A DNA stretch of 53,950 bases. Source: JAJTFW01 sp964534995 (lineage in GTDB: Bacteria > Bacteroidota > Bacteroidia > AKYH767-A > OLB10). How positions within the stretch are numbered: the stretch's first letter is position 1; each line of letters begins with the position of its first letter. Both the position numbers and the translations under genes were made by a program. Positions 17,791 through 25,876 of this stretch are shown in pieces. The stretch is from the NCBI GenBank assembly GCA_964534995.1, contig CAZHSC010000016.1:1-53950 (forward strand). The letters are read 5' to 3'. The notes under the pieces were generated by a model, which had not been told where the DNA came from, did not search any database, and worked only from the letters and a program-made list of their open reading frames with translations.

Positions 17791-17794
17791 TATT

Positions 17795-18352
17795 ATGCAG
17801 GTTGAATCATTTGATATTAAAGGTCCCCTGTTGTTTACGCCCCGTGTATTTGATGATGAACGCGGCTATTTTTATGAATCCTATAATGAAGAAGTGTTCA
17901 GTAAGCACGGACTCAACACACGCTTCGTACAGGATAATCAGAGTTGCAGTAAGAAAAATGTATTGAGGGGTCTTCACTTTCAGCACCCTCCGTTTGACCA
18001 GGGGAAACTCGTACGTGTGCTCAGGGGCAGTGTAATTGATGTTGCTGTGGATATTCGCCGCAATTCACCCACCTATGGAAAACACATCAAAGTAACGCTC
18101 AGTGAAACAAACAAATTAATTTTCTGGATCCCACCCGGTTTTGCACATGGATTTCTATCTTTGGAAGAGGATACACTCTTCCTTTACAAGTGTACCCGGG
18201 TATATCATAAAAATTCGGAAAGCGGCATTCTGTGGAACGACCCGGTATTAAAAATCGACTGGGGTATTGACACACCCCTCGTTTCTTCCAAAGACCTTGA
18301 ACTGCCGGGCTTCCATATGCTGAAATCAACATTTGATTACATGAATTCATGA
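17795..18352 (+). CDS. rfbC: dTDP-4-dehydrorhamnose 3,5-epimerase
   Basis: A 185-aa cupin-fold cytosolic epimerase that converts dTDP-4-dehydro-6-deoxyglucose to the dTDP-4-dehydrorhamnose precursor. The conserved motif VLRGLHFQ gives the catalytic His at H61. K71 in QGKLVRVLRGSVIDVAVD and the IPPGFAHGF motif are also present. The length is normal. The partner genes rfbA, rfbB and rfbD are absent from this window. A 4-bp gap to the kinase gene and a 4-nt overlap with the next gene place it in the export operon. Confidence 0.95.
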   Translation: MQVESFDIKGPLLFTPRVFDDERGYFYESYNEEVFSKHGLNTRFVQDNQSCSKKNVLRGLHFQHPPFDQGKLVRVLRGSVIDVAVDIRRNSPTYGKHIKVTLSETNKLIFWIPPGFAHGFLSLEEDTLFLYKCTRVYHKNSESGILWNDPVLKIDWGIDTPLVSSKDLELPGFHMLKSTFDYMNS

Positions 18353-19491
18353 CGGAAGGCTTCCTACAAAACAGCAGTTTTATTCTTTACTCGCTATTTT
18401 TCGCGGCAGCGGTTGGATTTTCACTGATGATTAACGTACTTTTTCTTCGCTTTTTCAAAACCCTTGGCATCCGGAATAACGCGGATGGTACTATTATCCG
18501 CTGGGGCGCTTTGTCAAAACCTTCCATCGGCGGCATCACCTTTTACATCATTTTTCTCCTTTCACTCGCCTCCTACTCGATCCTCTTTGAACCCTCCCAG
18601 GATGACTATCAACTGGGATTTATCGGTATCCTGCTTTCCTGCGGTGCCGGTTTTATTATTGGACTTGCCGATGATGCCTACAACACCAGGCCGTGGCTGA
18701 AATTCGGAATTCAACTGCTTTGCGCGGTCATATTAATCAGCACAGGTATCAGTATTCACATTTTCAGCAACGATCTGCTGAATTATACCCTTACGCTTTT
18801 CTGGGTAATAGGTATCATGAATTCCATCAACATGCTGGACAATATGGATGGTATCACTGCCACGGTTTCCATTGGTATTATTATCAATACCATTTACCGG
18901 ATTCTTCATAACGGAGATATTGCCAGTATGCATTTGCTGGTGCTGATAGGTGTATTGGCGTCACTCATCGCCTTCCTGCGTTTTAACTGGCACCCTTCTA
19001 AAATGTATATGGGCGATACCGGCAGTCAGTTCCTCGGCGTATTTCTGGCCGCCATGGGCATCATATACTTCTGGAACGACCCTTACGCGGAAGAGATACC
19101 GGCAACAGGAAAACTGTTGACCGCCACCATCATGACCTTTATACTACCCATCCTTGATACTACCGTAGTGGTAGTGAACAGGATGTCGGCCGGCAAATCT
19201 CCTTTTGTGGGCGGAAAAGACCATACGACGCATAGCCTGGCGCTTTTGGGTTTGACCGACAGCCGGGTGGGTTTTGTCTTTGTAGGACTGGCTTCCGTTT
19301 CCTTATTGTTAAATGTGCTCATCGAGGAGTTTATCCCAGAGTGGACACATCTATACAGCCTGCTGTTTAGTTTGTACTTTCTGGCACTGCTTTCATTTTT
19401 CTTTTATACCACCAGAAACAGGAGCCTTAAAAGCAGGGAGCGGCTCCGTGAAATAAAAATCCAATCGGATAAATCGCCCGCGCAACCCTGA
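18349..19491 (+). CDS. WecA/MraY-like polyprenyl-phosphate sugar-1-phosphate transferase
   Basis: A 380-aa polytopic membrane enzyme that starts glycan synthesis by loading a sugar-1-phosphate (often GlcNAc-1-P) onto undecaprenyl phosphate. Around ten hydrophobic helices are seen. The cytosolic signature NSINMLDNMDGITA (Asn158 to Asp167) holds the Mg-binding Asp residues. KMYMGDTGSQFLG and the His motif KDHTTHSLALLGL complete the family pattern. MraY is less likely because no division or cell-wall genes are nearby. Its start overlaps the rfbC stop (ATGA). It ends the operon, with only 1 bp between its stop and the convergent trmD. Confidence 0.93.
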   Translation: MTEGFLQNSSFILYSLFFAAAVGFSLMINVLFLRFFKTLGIRNNADGTIIRWGALSKPSIGGITFYIIFLLSLASYSILFEPSQDDYQLGFIGILLSCGAGFIIGLADDAYNTRPWLKFGIQLLCAVILISTGISIHIFSNDLLNYTLTLFWVIGIMNSINMLDNMDGITATVSIGIIINTIYRILHNGDIASMHLLVLIGVLASLIAFLRFNWHPSKMYMGDTGSQFLGVFLAAMGIIYFWNDPYAEEIPATGKLLTATIMTFILPILDTTVVVVNRMSAGKSPFVGGKDHTTHSLALLGLTDSRVGFVFVGLASVSLLLNVLIEEFIPEWTHLYSLLFSLYFLALLSFFFYTTRNRSLKSRERLREIKIQSDKSPAQP

Positions 19492-19492
19492 C

Positions 19493-20176
19493 TTATTCTG
19501 ATTTCTTCAGCAAATCCGGTCTGCGTTCGCGTGTCCGTTGAAGCGCCTGTTCATACCTCCATTCCATAATTTTTGCTTCGTGGCCTGAAAGCAGGATGTC
19601 CGGTACTTTCCAGCCTCTGAAGTCGGCAGGGCGTGTATAAACGGGAGGGGCCAGCAAGTCGTCCTGAAAGGAATCCGATAGTGCGGAAGTCTCATCATTG
19701 AGTACGCCGGGGATCAGACGTATCACGGCATCGCAAAGTACTGCGGCAGGCAGTTCTCCCCCGGACAATACATAATTTCCGATGCTTATTTCGCGTGTGA
19801 TGAAATGCTCCCTCACACGCTCATCCACCCCTTTGTAATGCCCGCAAAGAATAATCATATTCTGATGCAAGGAAAGGGTATTGGCAAGGGGTTGGTCCAG
19901 CATCATGCCATCGGGACTCATATAAATCACTTCATCATAACTGCGTTTTGACCTGAGATCCTCAATGCACAAAGCGATAGGTTCAATCATCATTACCATA
20001 CCTGCCCCACCACCAAAAGCATAATCGTCCGTATTGCGATGCTTACTGAAGGCATAATCCCTCAGGTTAACAAAGTGAACTTCCGCGAGTCCTTTTTCCC
20101 TGGCGCGCTTCAATATGGAATGACTAAAAGGGCTTTCCAGCAGTTCGGGATGGGTAGTAAGGATGTCAATACGCAT
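19493..20176 (-). CDS. trmD: tRNA (guanine-37-N1)-methyltransferase
   Basis: A 227-aa SPOUT-class enzyme that methylates G37 next to the anticodon and prevents frameshifting. Seen motifs are MRIDILTTHPELL at the start, FGGGAGMVMM, CGHYKGVDERVREH and ISIGNYVLSGGELPA, the SAM-binding trefoil knot. Length is normal. The usual rimM/rpsP/rplS neighbours are absent; it stands alone with a candidate leaderless promoter 4 nt upstream. Confidence 0.97.
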   Translation of the reverse strand: MRIDILTTHPELLESPFSHSILKRAREKGLAEVHFVNLRDYAFSKHRNTDDYAFGGGAGMVMMIEPIALCIEDLRSKRSYDEVIYMSPDGMMLDQPLANTLSLHQNMIILCGHYKGVDERVREHFITREISIGNYVLSGGELPAAVLCDAVIRLIPGVLNDETSALSDSFQDDLLAPPVYTRPADFRGWKVPDILLSGHEAKIMEWRYEQALQRTRERRPDLLKKSE

Positions 20177-20180
20177 TGGG

Positions 20181-20188
20181 CAAATTTA
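20181..20188 (-). promoter_or_regulatory. Candidate -7 element, leaderless-type, for trmD
   Basis: Minus-strand TAAATTTG matches TAnnTTTG, 4 nt before the trmD ATG at 20176. Confidence 0.55.
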
Positions 20189-20194
20189 CATCAA

Positions 20195-20659
20195 TCACAG
20201 TTCGGTGCTGATATGCTTTTCCATGAGGTAATGCCGGATACTTTCATACAGGAGAAATGTTTGCATGACGTTTACAAAGCCACATGCCTGATAGAAGGAA
20301 AGCGCATTTTCCCTCGCCTGAAGAATCAGTTTTTCAAGCCCCGCGTCAACAGCCAGGCCTTCCAGCTCCTCCATGATCACCCTGCCAAGGCCCATGCCTC
20401 TGTAGTGAGGGTGAACCGCCATGTATCTTATCTGTCCGGTTTTGGGATCATTGAGCTGCAGGCGACCCGTGGCCACAACAAGGCCTATATCATTCACAAT
20501 CATGCGATGGATACTTTTCAATTCAAGTTCATCCCTTTCGGTTCCTTTGGGCTGGTTCCATGGTTTGCGCAAGACTTCCCACCTCAGCAAAAAGTAGTCT
20601 TCCTCCCTGTTTTCTGCATAGGGATCCGTTAACCTGAAATTTTCAGGGAGCTGATTCAT
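20195..20659 (-). CDS. GNAT family N-acetyltransferase
   Basis: A 154-aa single-domain acyl-CoA-dependent acetyltransferase. The acetyl-CoA pyrophosphate-binding motif is visible in HPHYRGMGLGRVIMEELEG, preceded by the beta-4 strand IRYMAVHP and followed by ARENALSFYQACGF. The substrate is not evident. Its start overlaps the stop of the CoA-transferase gene by 4 nt (ATGA). It is thus the third gene of the ctlX operon, and an amino-acid-derived substrate is possible but unproven. Confidence 0.88.
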   Translation of the reverse strand: MNQLPENFRLTDPYAENREEDYFLLRWEVLRKPWNQPKGTERDELELKSIHRMIVNDIGLVVATGRLQLNDPKTGQIRYMAVHPHYRGMGLGRVIMEELEGLAVDAGLEKLILQARENALSFYQACGFVNVMQTFLLYESIRHYLMEKHISTEL

Positions 20660-21729
20660 ATATCTTCCAATTTAAATGCCACTGTGGCCACTCGTTTACT
20701 ACAGGTACCATCCTCTTCTGTTTGAGAGAGGATCATATTTGCTGCCGCGGGATTTTCAAACACCTCACCAAGATTCAATATCGCTGCCGCCGGCACTTTC
20801 CGCGCATGACACTTTTCAAGGAAGTCACCGGAGGTGAAAACAGATATCCGTTCCTTCAGGTGAAGGGCAAGGGCTTCACGGTGGACCACGCGGAATTCAT
20901 TCCGGCAAAAGCGCGGATCCTCCGAAAGGGCTACACTGTCCAGGATTTCGCACAGCCGCACAAATTGATCATCCGTACCCACAGCCAGCAGCACCGGTTT
21001 TCGGTCACTGCAATAAAAAACTTCACCATAAGGTGCAATGGTTGGATGCAAGGATCCAACGGACTGAGGAACGATACCGGTGTTCAGGTAGGCGGAAGCC
21101 TGGTTGGCCAGAGAAGCGATAGCTGCCCGGTACAAAGAAACGGAAACCCGCTTACCCTTACCTGTTTGTGCTCGTTGCATAAGCGCAATAAGAATGCCTT
21201 CCTTTAACTGGTGGGCTGCCAGCAAGTCAATGAATGCGACCGGCAATTTCATGGCCGGTTGTCCGGGCCCGGCATTCAGCGCCATTAATCCCGATTCTGC
21301 CTGCAATACGGCGTCATAGGCAAGCCTATCATCGTCATCAAAGCCCGTGATTTCCGCCACGATGAGGAATGGATAACGTGCATGAAGTGCCGAAAAATGC
21401 AGACCATACTTTTGAGCATCCCCCTTTTTAAAATTGACGATAAGCACATCCGCAGTTCGGATGAAGTCATGAACCTGTATCCGCCCTTCCTCCTGTTTAA
21501 TGTCGAGAAAAACTACTTTTTTATTCCAGTTCACGGCATGATAATATGCCGATGTACGGGAGGCAGGGTTTTCAACCGGTAACTTCCATTTACGGGTTAG
21601 GTCACCTCCGCCCCTGCTGTTCTCGATTTTTATTACCTCGGCTCCCAACTCCGCGAAAAACAATCCAACGGCAGGACCGGCCAGCACAGCGGCCAGTTCC
21701 ACTACTTTCAATTCTTTAAAAACCTCCAT
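20656..21729 (-). CDS. CaiB/BaiF-type (family III) CoA-transferase
   Basis: A 357-aa enzyme of the family III CoA-transferases (formyl-CoA transferase, CaiB, alpha-methylacyl-CoA racemase). The N-terminal motif VVELAAVLAGPAVGLFFAEL and the downstream GAEVIKIE are family hallmarks. The segment KLPVAFIDLLAAH puts the likely catalytic Asp at D168, matching the position in characterised members. Whether it transfers CoA between carboxylates or racemises an acyl-CoA cannot be told from sequence. It overlaps ctlX by 14 nt upstream and the GNAT gene by 4 nt downstream. Confidence 0.9.
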   Translation of the reverse strand: MEVFKELKVVELAAVLAGPAVGLFFAELGAEVIKIENSRGGGDLTRKWKLPVENPASRTSAYYHAVNWNKKVVFLDIKQEEGRIQVHDFIRTADVLIVNFKKGDAQKYGLHFSALHARYPFLIVAEITGFDDDDRLAYDAVLQAESGLMALNAGPGQPAMKLPVAFIDLLAAHQLKEGILIALMQRAQTGKGKRVSVSLYRAAIASLANQASAYLNTGIVPQSVGSLHPTIAPYGEVFYCSDRKPVLLAVGTDDQFVRLCEILDSVALSEDPRFCRNEFRVVHREALALHLKERISVFTSGDFLEKCHARKVPAAAILNLGEVFENPAAANMILSQTEEDGTCSKRVATVAFKLEDI

Positions 21730-22675
21730 CCGTTTCGTCTATTGATTTCTTATCCAAAAAAATTTCCGTCAACATACACCTTACCCCACCACCTCCTGTT
21801 TTTTCAATGACCGGTATATCCACCACCAGCAATTCAGACCGGGTCTCTATCCTGCTCCGCTGTTCCCGGCTCAAACTCCGGTAAGCTGTTTCAGAGCAAA
21901 CGGTATAATGTCTGCCTTCCCTGTTTTTCAGTTGCAGCATGTTTCCGCAAAAGGCCGCCATTTGCTCCATACTCAATTTTATTATTTCGCGGCCCGGAAA
22001 TTCGAGTTTATCCCGCAAAAGTTTCCGCTCCGCCGTTGAAGCTATCGCCTCTTCACAATACATCACGTAATGTTCACCGAAATTCATACATACGTTGGTA
22101 TGATACACCGGGTGCCCTTCCGCATCAAAACAGTTGAAAAAATAATAACCGTAATCAAGTATCCCGCATATTTCCTGCAACACTGCCACCGATGACCTTG
22201 GGCTGACTGTCATAAAGGCCATTTTAGCACGGTGATCAAAAACAATGCTTCCGGTACCCTCCAAAAAAAGTCCTTTGTCTTCATAGTTGCTCAGGTCGAT
22301 GATATGCTTCACTTCAAACTCCTTTTCGATCTTTTCCAGGAGGCCCGCGTGGCGCTCGCGCCGGCGATTCGGAGCGAACATCGGGTATAAAACAAGCCTG
22401 CCGTCAGCATGCGTACTGAACCAGTTATTGGGGAAAATTGCATCGGGACATTGCTTGTCACCGGAATGAAAAATGTTTACTTCAAAACCCGCTGCATTCA
22501 ACATGTATGCCACCTGATCAAATTCCGCCATGGCGCTTTCGTGAAGAACTGTTTCCGGTACAGTTGCCGAATGCTGGAAATAATTGGTTCCTGCTGTTTC
22601 AACATTATAGGCAAAAAGTGCAGGGCGCACCATATACACGCATGAAGCCGGCCAATCATTACACTTGCTGTTCAT
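21716..22675 (-). CDS. ctlX: Arginine deiminase-superfamily hydrolase, CtlX type
   Basis: A 319-aa guanidine/ureido-group-modifying enzyme of the pentein fold, closest by motif to CtlX (citrulline utilisation hydrolase). Visible family motifs are CPDAIFPNNWFSTH (residues 77-89), LEGTGSIVFD with the likely catalytic Glu at 139, YHTNVCMNFG with His192 and GGGGVRCML with the nucleophile Cys300. The complete Cys-His-Glu set suggests an active enzyme. Related dimethylarginine dimethylaminohydrolases are an alternative. It heads an overlapping operon with a CoA-transferase and a GNAT protein, and its candidate promoter lies inside the terminator T-tract of the gene upstream. Confidence 0.85.
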   Translation of the reverse strand: MNSKCNDWPASCVYMVRPALFAYNVETAGTNYFQHSATVPETVLHESAMAEFDQVAYMLNAAGFEVNIFHSGDKQCPDAIFPNNWFSTHADGRLVLYPMFAPNRRRERHAGLLEKIEKEFEVKHIIDLSNYEDKGLFLEGTGSIVFDHRAKMAFMTVSPRSSVAVLQEICGILDYGYYFFNCFDAEGHPVYHTNVCMNFGEHYVMYCEEAIASTAERKLLRDKLEFPGREIIKLSMEQMAAFCGNMLQLKNREGRHYTVCSETAYRSLSREQRSRIETRSELLVVDIPVIEKTGGGGVRCMLTEIFLDKKSIDETDGGF

Positions 22676-22679
22676 GCTT

Positions 22680-22687
22680 CAAAAATA
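22680..22687 (-). promoter_or_regulatory. Candidate -7 element, leaderless-type, for ctlX
   Basis: Minus-strand TATTTTTG matches TAnnTTTG, 4 nt before the ctlX ATG. It is embedded in the T-rich tail of the terminator at 22681-22718. Confidence 0.45.
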
Positions 22688-22718
22688 AAAAGGCTTCTTC
22701 AAAAATTCTGAAGAAGCC
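22681..22718 (-). terminator. Intrinsic terminator after the peroxiredoxin gene
   Basis: On the minus strand GGCTTCTTC (22710-22718) pairs perfectly with GAAGAAGCC (22692-22700) over a 9-nt loop, followed by TTTTTATTTTT. It starts about 20 nt after the peroxiredoxin stop. Confidence 0.9.
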
Positions 22719-22738
22719 CGATACAATATCATTAACTT

Positions 22739-23398
22739 TTACACCGCCAGTTCTTTCTTGCAGAGATAAAAATCAATCTTTTCATAACTGGTATTTTGCA
22801 GACGTTCCTCGAGATCAACCAGTGTTTTAGGCGGAGGCACTATCACTTTGGCGCCCGGCTTCCAGTTGAGAGGCATGGCCACCTTATGTTCATCACTGAC
22901 CTGAAGTGCCTGCAGCACACGGAATATTTCTTCCATATTGCGTCCCACGTTAAGCGGGTAATACATAATGAGGCGTATTTTACCCACCGGGTCAATAAAG
23001 AATACCGCTCTTACCGCCGCCGTTTCACTTTCACCGGGCTGGAGCATTCCATACAACTTTGACACCTTCATGTCAATATCAGCAATGATCGGAAACTTCA
23101 TGGTAATACCAAGGTTCTTTTTCACATTTTCAACCCATGCGATGTGCGAATGAATACTGTCAATACTCAAGCCCAGAAGTTTTGTATTCATCTTGTTAAA
23201 CTTCTCCTCTTCCACAGCGAAGGAACTCATCTCCGTAGTACAAACGGGAGTAAAATCGGCAGGGTGCGAGAAGAATACTACCCACTTCCCTTTGTTATAA
23301 TCTGAAAACTTTAATTTACCGGTGGTGGTATTGGCCTCAAAATCGGGAGCTTTATCGCCGATACGGGGCATCTGAAATATTTCCTGCATGTTGTCCAT
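22739..23398 (-). CDS. Peroxiredoxin, 1-Cys (Prx6) type
   Basis: A 219-aa cytosolic thiol peroxidase that reduces hydrogen peroxide and alkyl hydroperoxides. The peroxidatic site HPADFTPVCTTEM gives Cys53, and the Prx6-type C-terminal half (PLNVGRNMEEIFRVLQALQ and ALPLNWKPG-like MPLNWKPGAKVIVPP) is present. A second Cys at 213 near the end is not a standard resolving position. I prefer the ATG at 23398 (MDNMQEIF) over 23422, because the extra residues are unlike the family. It is a single-gene unit with its own strong terminator. Confidence 0.95.
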   Translation of the reverse strand: MDNMQEIFQMPRIGDKAPDFEANTTTGKLKFSDYNKGKWVVFFSHPADFTPVCTTEMSSFAVEEEKFNKMNTKLLGLSIDSIHSHIAWVENVKKNLGITMKFPIIADIDMKVSKLYGMLQPGESETAAVRAVFFIDPVGKIRLIMYYPLNVGRNMEEIFRVLQALQVSDEHKVAMPLNWKPGAKVIVPPPKTLVDLEERLQNTSYEKIDFYLCKKELAV

Positions 23399-23490
23399 AT
23401 TTATTGATTTTTTGTGGTACAAAGATCGACATGCCCGGGCCCTTGATTCGGTAACAGTTGTAACAGAAAAAAATGAATTTTATCAGGGTT

Positions 23491-23910
23491 TTATTGAATG
23501 GAAAAATAATATAAAGCCAGGCGGTATCCCTGCAAACCCAGACCCATAATACTCCCTTTGCACTTGGGAGCAATCAAACTGATATGGCGATAGGACTCCC
23601 TGGCAGCCACATTGGAAATATGCACTTCCACCACCGGAACCGGAATGGAAGCCACTGCATCGGCCAGTGCTACAGAGGTATGGGTATAACCACCGGCATT
23701 CAGAATAATGCCCCGGGAGGTAAACCCGACCTCATGCAGACGATTGATCAATTCCCCTTCCACATTGCTCTGAAAATAGTGAATTTCAATTTCAGGGAAT
23801 TGTTTCCGCAAACCCTCAAGATAAGATTCGAAGGATTCGCTTCCATAAACACCCGGCTCACGCAGGCCCAATAAATTAAGGTTAGGTCCGTTCAGAATAT
23901 CTATTCTCAT
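23491..23910 (-). CDS. aroQ: 3-dehydroquinate dehydratase, type II
   Basis: A 139-aa dodecameric shikimate-pathway enzyme converting 3-dehydroquinate to 3-dehydroshikimate. Family motifs in order are NGPNLNLLGLREPGVYG with the catalytic Tyr of the lid loop, FQSNVEGELI, ILNAGGYTHTSVALADA, and EVHISNVAARESYRH. Length is normal. It is divergent from xerD with 54 bp between the starts. A one-mismatch -7 element (TAATTTCG) lies 5 nt before the ATG. Confidence 0.97.
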   Translation of the reverse strand: MRIDILNGPNLNLLGLREPGVYGSESFESYLEGLRKQFPEIEIHYFQSNVEGELINRLHEVGFTSRGIILNAGGYTHTSVALADAVASIPVPVVEVHISNVAARESYRHISLIAPKCKGSIMGLGLQGYRLALYYFSIQ

Positions 23911-23964
23911 ATTTGCGAAATTAGCAGCTTATTCAATATCCACGCGGAATATCTTCATACCTGC

Positions 23965-24867
23965 ATGCACCCCTGGCAATCCTATATTAAAGGTTTTCAC
24001 AGTTACCTGAAACTGGAAAGGTCGCTTTCACAAAATACCCAGGTAGCCTATGAACATGATCTGGAAAAACTGATACAGTTTCTCGATTACCGGAAACTTA
24101 AAACCATGCCTGAACAGATGCATCATGAAATTCTGCAGGATTTTATCATCTGGATCAATGAACTGGGCATGACAGCAAGGACCCAGGCCAGGGTTATTTC
24201 CGGGATTAAAGCTTTTTACAAATATCTCCTGATGGAAAATATCATACAGGATGATCCAACCACCCTGCTGGAGGGACCTAAAATAGGTCGTAAACTCCCC
24301 GACTTTCTTACGGTTGAAGAAATAAATACCCTGATCAACGCGATCGACCTCAGCAGTCCCGAAGGACAAAGAAACAAAGCGCTGCTTGAAACCCTTTACT
24401 CCTGCGGACTCAGGGTATCGGAACTGATATCCCTGCGACTCAGCCAGTCTTATTTTGATGCGGGATTCATTAAAGTGATGGGGAAAGGGAGCAAGGAAAG
24501 GATCGTTCCCATCGGCAGTACGGCGATGAAGCAAATCCAGCTCTATACAGAACACTACCGCAATCATCTTGCAATTCAACCCGGACATGAAGACTACATC
24601 TTTCTTAACAGAAGGGGTCGGAAACTTACCAGGGTTATGATATTCACCATCATCAAAACATTGTCCGCCAAATCAGGAATCCGAACCAGTATCAGCCCGC
24701 ATACTTTCCGGCATTCGTTTGCAACACATTTGATTGAAGGCGGTGCCGACCTCCGCGCGGTGCAGGAAATGCTTGGCCATAGCAGCATCACCACCACCGA
24801 AATATACACCCATCTGGATAAAGACTATTTGCGTTCAGCCATTTTGCAGTTTCATCCCAGAGGTTGA
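23965..24867 (+). CDS. xerD: Site-specific tyrosine recombinase XerD
   Basis: A 300-aa tyrosine recombinase that resolves chromosome dimers at dif together with XerC. It has an N-terminal SAM-like core-binding domain (about 1-90) and a C-terminal catalytic domain with Arg150 (SCGLRVSELISLR), Lys174, His246 and Arg249 (PHTFRHSFATHL), His272 (LGHSSITTTEIYTH) and the nucleophile Tyr281. All catalytic residues are present and the length is standard. The housekeeping gene context (aroQ divergent, no phage or integron genes) favours XerD over a mobile-element integrase. XerC cannot be excluded from sequence alone. Confidence 0.93.
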   Translation: MHPWQSYIKGFHSYLKLERSLSQNTQVAYEHDLEKLIQFLDYRKLKTMPEQMHHEILQDFIIWINELGMTARTQARVISGIKAFYKYLLMENIIQDDPTTLLEGPKIGRKLPDFLTVEEINTLINAIDLSSPEGQRNKALLETLYSCGLRVSELISLRLSQSYFDAGFIKVMGKGSKERIVPIGSTAMKQIQLYTEHYRNHLAIQPGHEDYIFLNRRGRKLTRVMIFTIIKTLSAKSGIRTSISPHTFRHSFATHLIEGGADLRAVQEMLGHSSITTTEIYTHLDKDYLRSAILQFHPRG

Positions 24868-25064
24868 TAGCGGTCAGGCAATTTTATAAAGGTTCTCATT
24901 TTCCTGGCCGGAAATCGGCAGAAAAAAAATCATTCAGCTAAAACTTTGATTTAAGCCTGTTTATCGTTGTGCCTGCAATAAATTTACAGCTAAAATAAAG
25001 AGGGGGAAACAGGATTTGGCATGGATGATAATTCAAAGTATTTTTAACAAAACTTTATTTCCCT
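24868..25064. other. Intergenic gap between xerD and the flavoprotein gene
   Basis: 197 bp without a gene. I see no exact TAnnTTTG on the plus strand and no terminator with a U-tract. The best dyad is TTTCC/GGAAA near 24900, followed by an A-run rather than a T-run. Confidence 0.5.
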
Positions 25065-25781
25065 ATGGCCTATCTGTTCAGTGACGCAACCATTGTTAAT
25101 ATCATTGATGAAAATGAACGGGTAAAGCGGTATTTCATAAAGGTACCCGATGAAACACCATTTACTTTTAAGTCCGGGCAGTTTATCATGCTCGACTTAC
25201 CCATTGCATCCAAATACACCAACCGCAGTTACTCCATTGCATCACCCCCCGGCGATGACAACATTTTTGAGTTATGCATCGTTCTTAATGACAAGGGCCT
25301 TGGAACACCCTACATCTGGGAACATTTTAAAGTAGGCACCACCGTTAAAATTTCAAGGGTACTGGGTAAATTTCAATTACCGGAAGTAATTGACAGGGAC
25401 ATATGTTTTATCGGTACAGGTACTGGTATTGCTCCCTTACGATCGCAGATTCTTGATATTTTTAACAAGGGTATTCCTCACCGTAAATTATACCTGGTAT
25501 TTGGCAACCGCTGGGAAAAAGATATTTTATACCGAAAAGAAATGGAAGCATTGCAGGAAAAGCATCCGAGTTTCAAATTTTTGCCGGTGTTATCGCGGGC
25601 GAATGAAGGATGGCAGGGCCTGCAGGGGTATGTACATTCCATCTATGAAGATATATTCAAAGACCACCGTTCGGCCTATTTTTACATTTGTGGCTGGGCT
25701 GATATGCTCAAAGAAGCCAGACACCGGTTGGAAGTAATGGGCTATGACAGAAAATCAATTCGATTTGAATCCTATGATTGA
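25065..25781 (+). CDS. Ferredoxin-NADP reductase-like FAD/NAD(P) oxidoreductase
   Basis: A 238-aa cytosolic flavoprotein of the FNR superfamily. The FAD-binding motif RSYSIASPP (residues 54-62) is followed by the NAD(P)-binding domain starting FIGTGTGIAPLRSQI (about 115-129), then VFGNRWEKDILYRKE and the C-terminal FYICGWADMLKEA. No iron-sulfur domain is fused, so it needs a separate electron partner, which is not seen here. It is followed at 89-95 bp by a potassium channel gene and an RMDN-like TPR gene on the same strand, which may form one unit. Confidence 0.88.
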   Translation: MAYLFSDATIVNIIDENERVKRYFIKVPDETPFTFKSGQFIMLDLPIASKYTNRSYSIASPPGDDNIFELCIVLNDKGLGTPYIWEHFKVGTTVKISRVLGKFQLPEVIDRDICFIGTGTGIAPLRSQILDIFNKGIPHRKLYLVFGNRWEKDILYRKEMEALQEKHPSFKFLPVLSRANEGWQGLQGYVHSIYEDIFKDHRSAYFYICGWADMLKEARHRLEVMGYDRKSIRFESYD

Positions 25782-25876
25782 GACAATACACAGGTATGGT
25801 ACGGAATCTTTCAACGATGATAAGTAATAGGATACCGATGCTGCCTTGTAATGGAGGTTTCATTTAATAATTGCCA

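Noticed and set aside
23965..24867. xerD as an integrase of a mobile element
   Set aside because: Normal XerC/D length and catalytic motifs, housekeeping neighbours and no attachment-site repeats nearby.
24895..24935. Dyad after xerD as a terminator
   Set aside because: Only a 5-bp stem, and it is followed by an A-run instead of a T-run on the plus strand.
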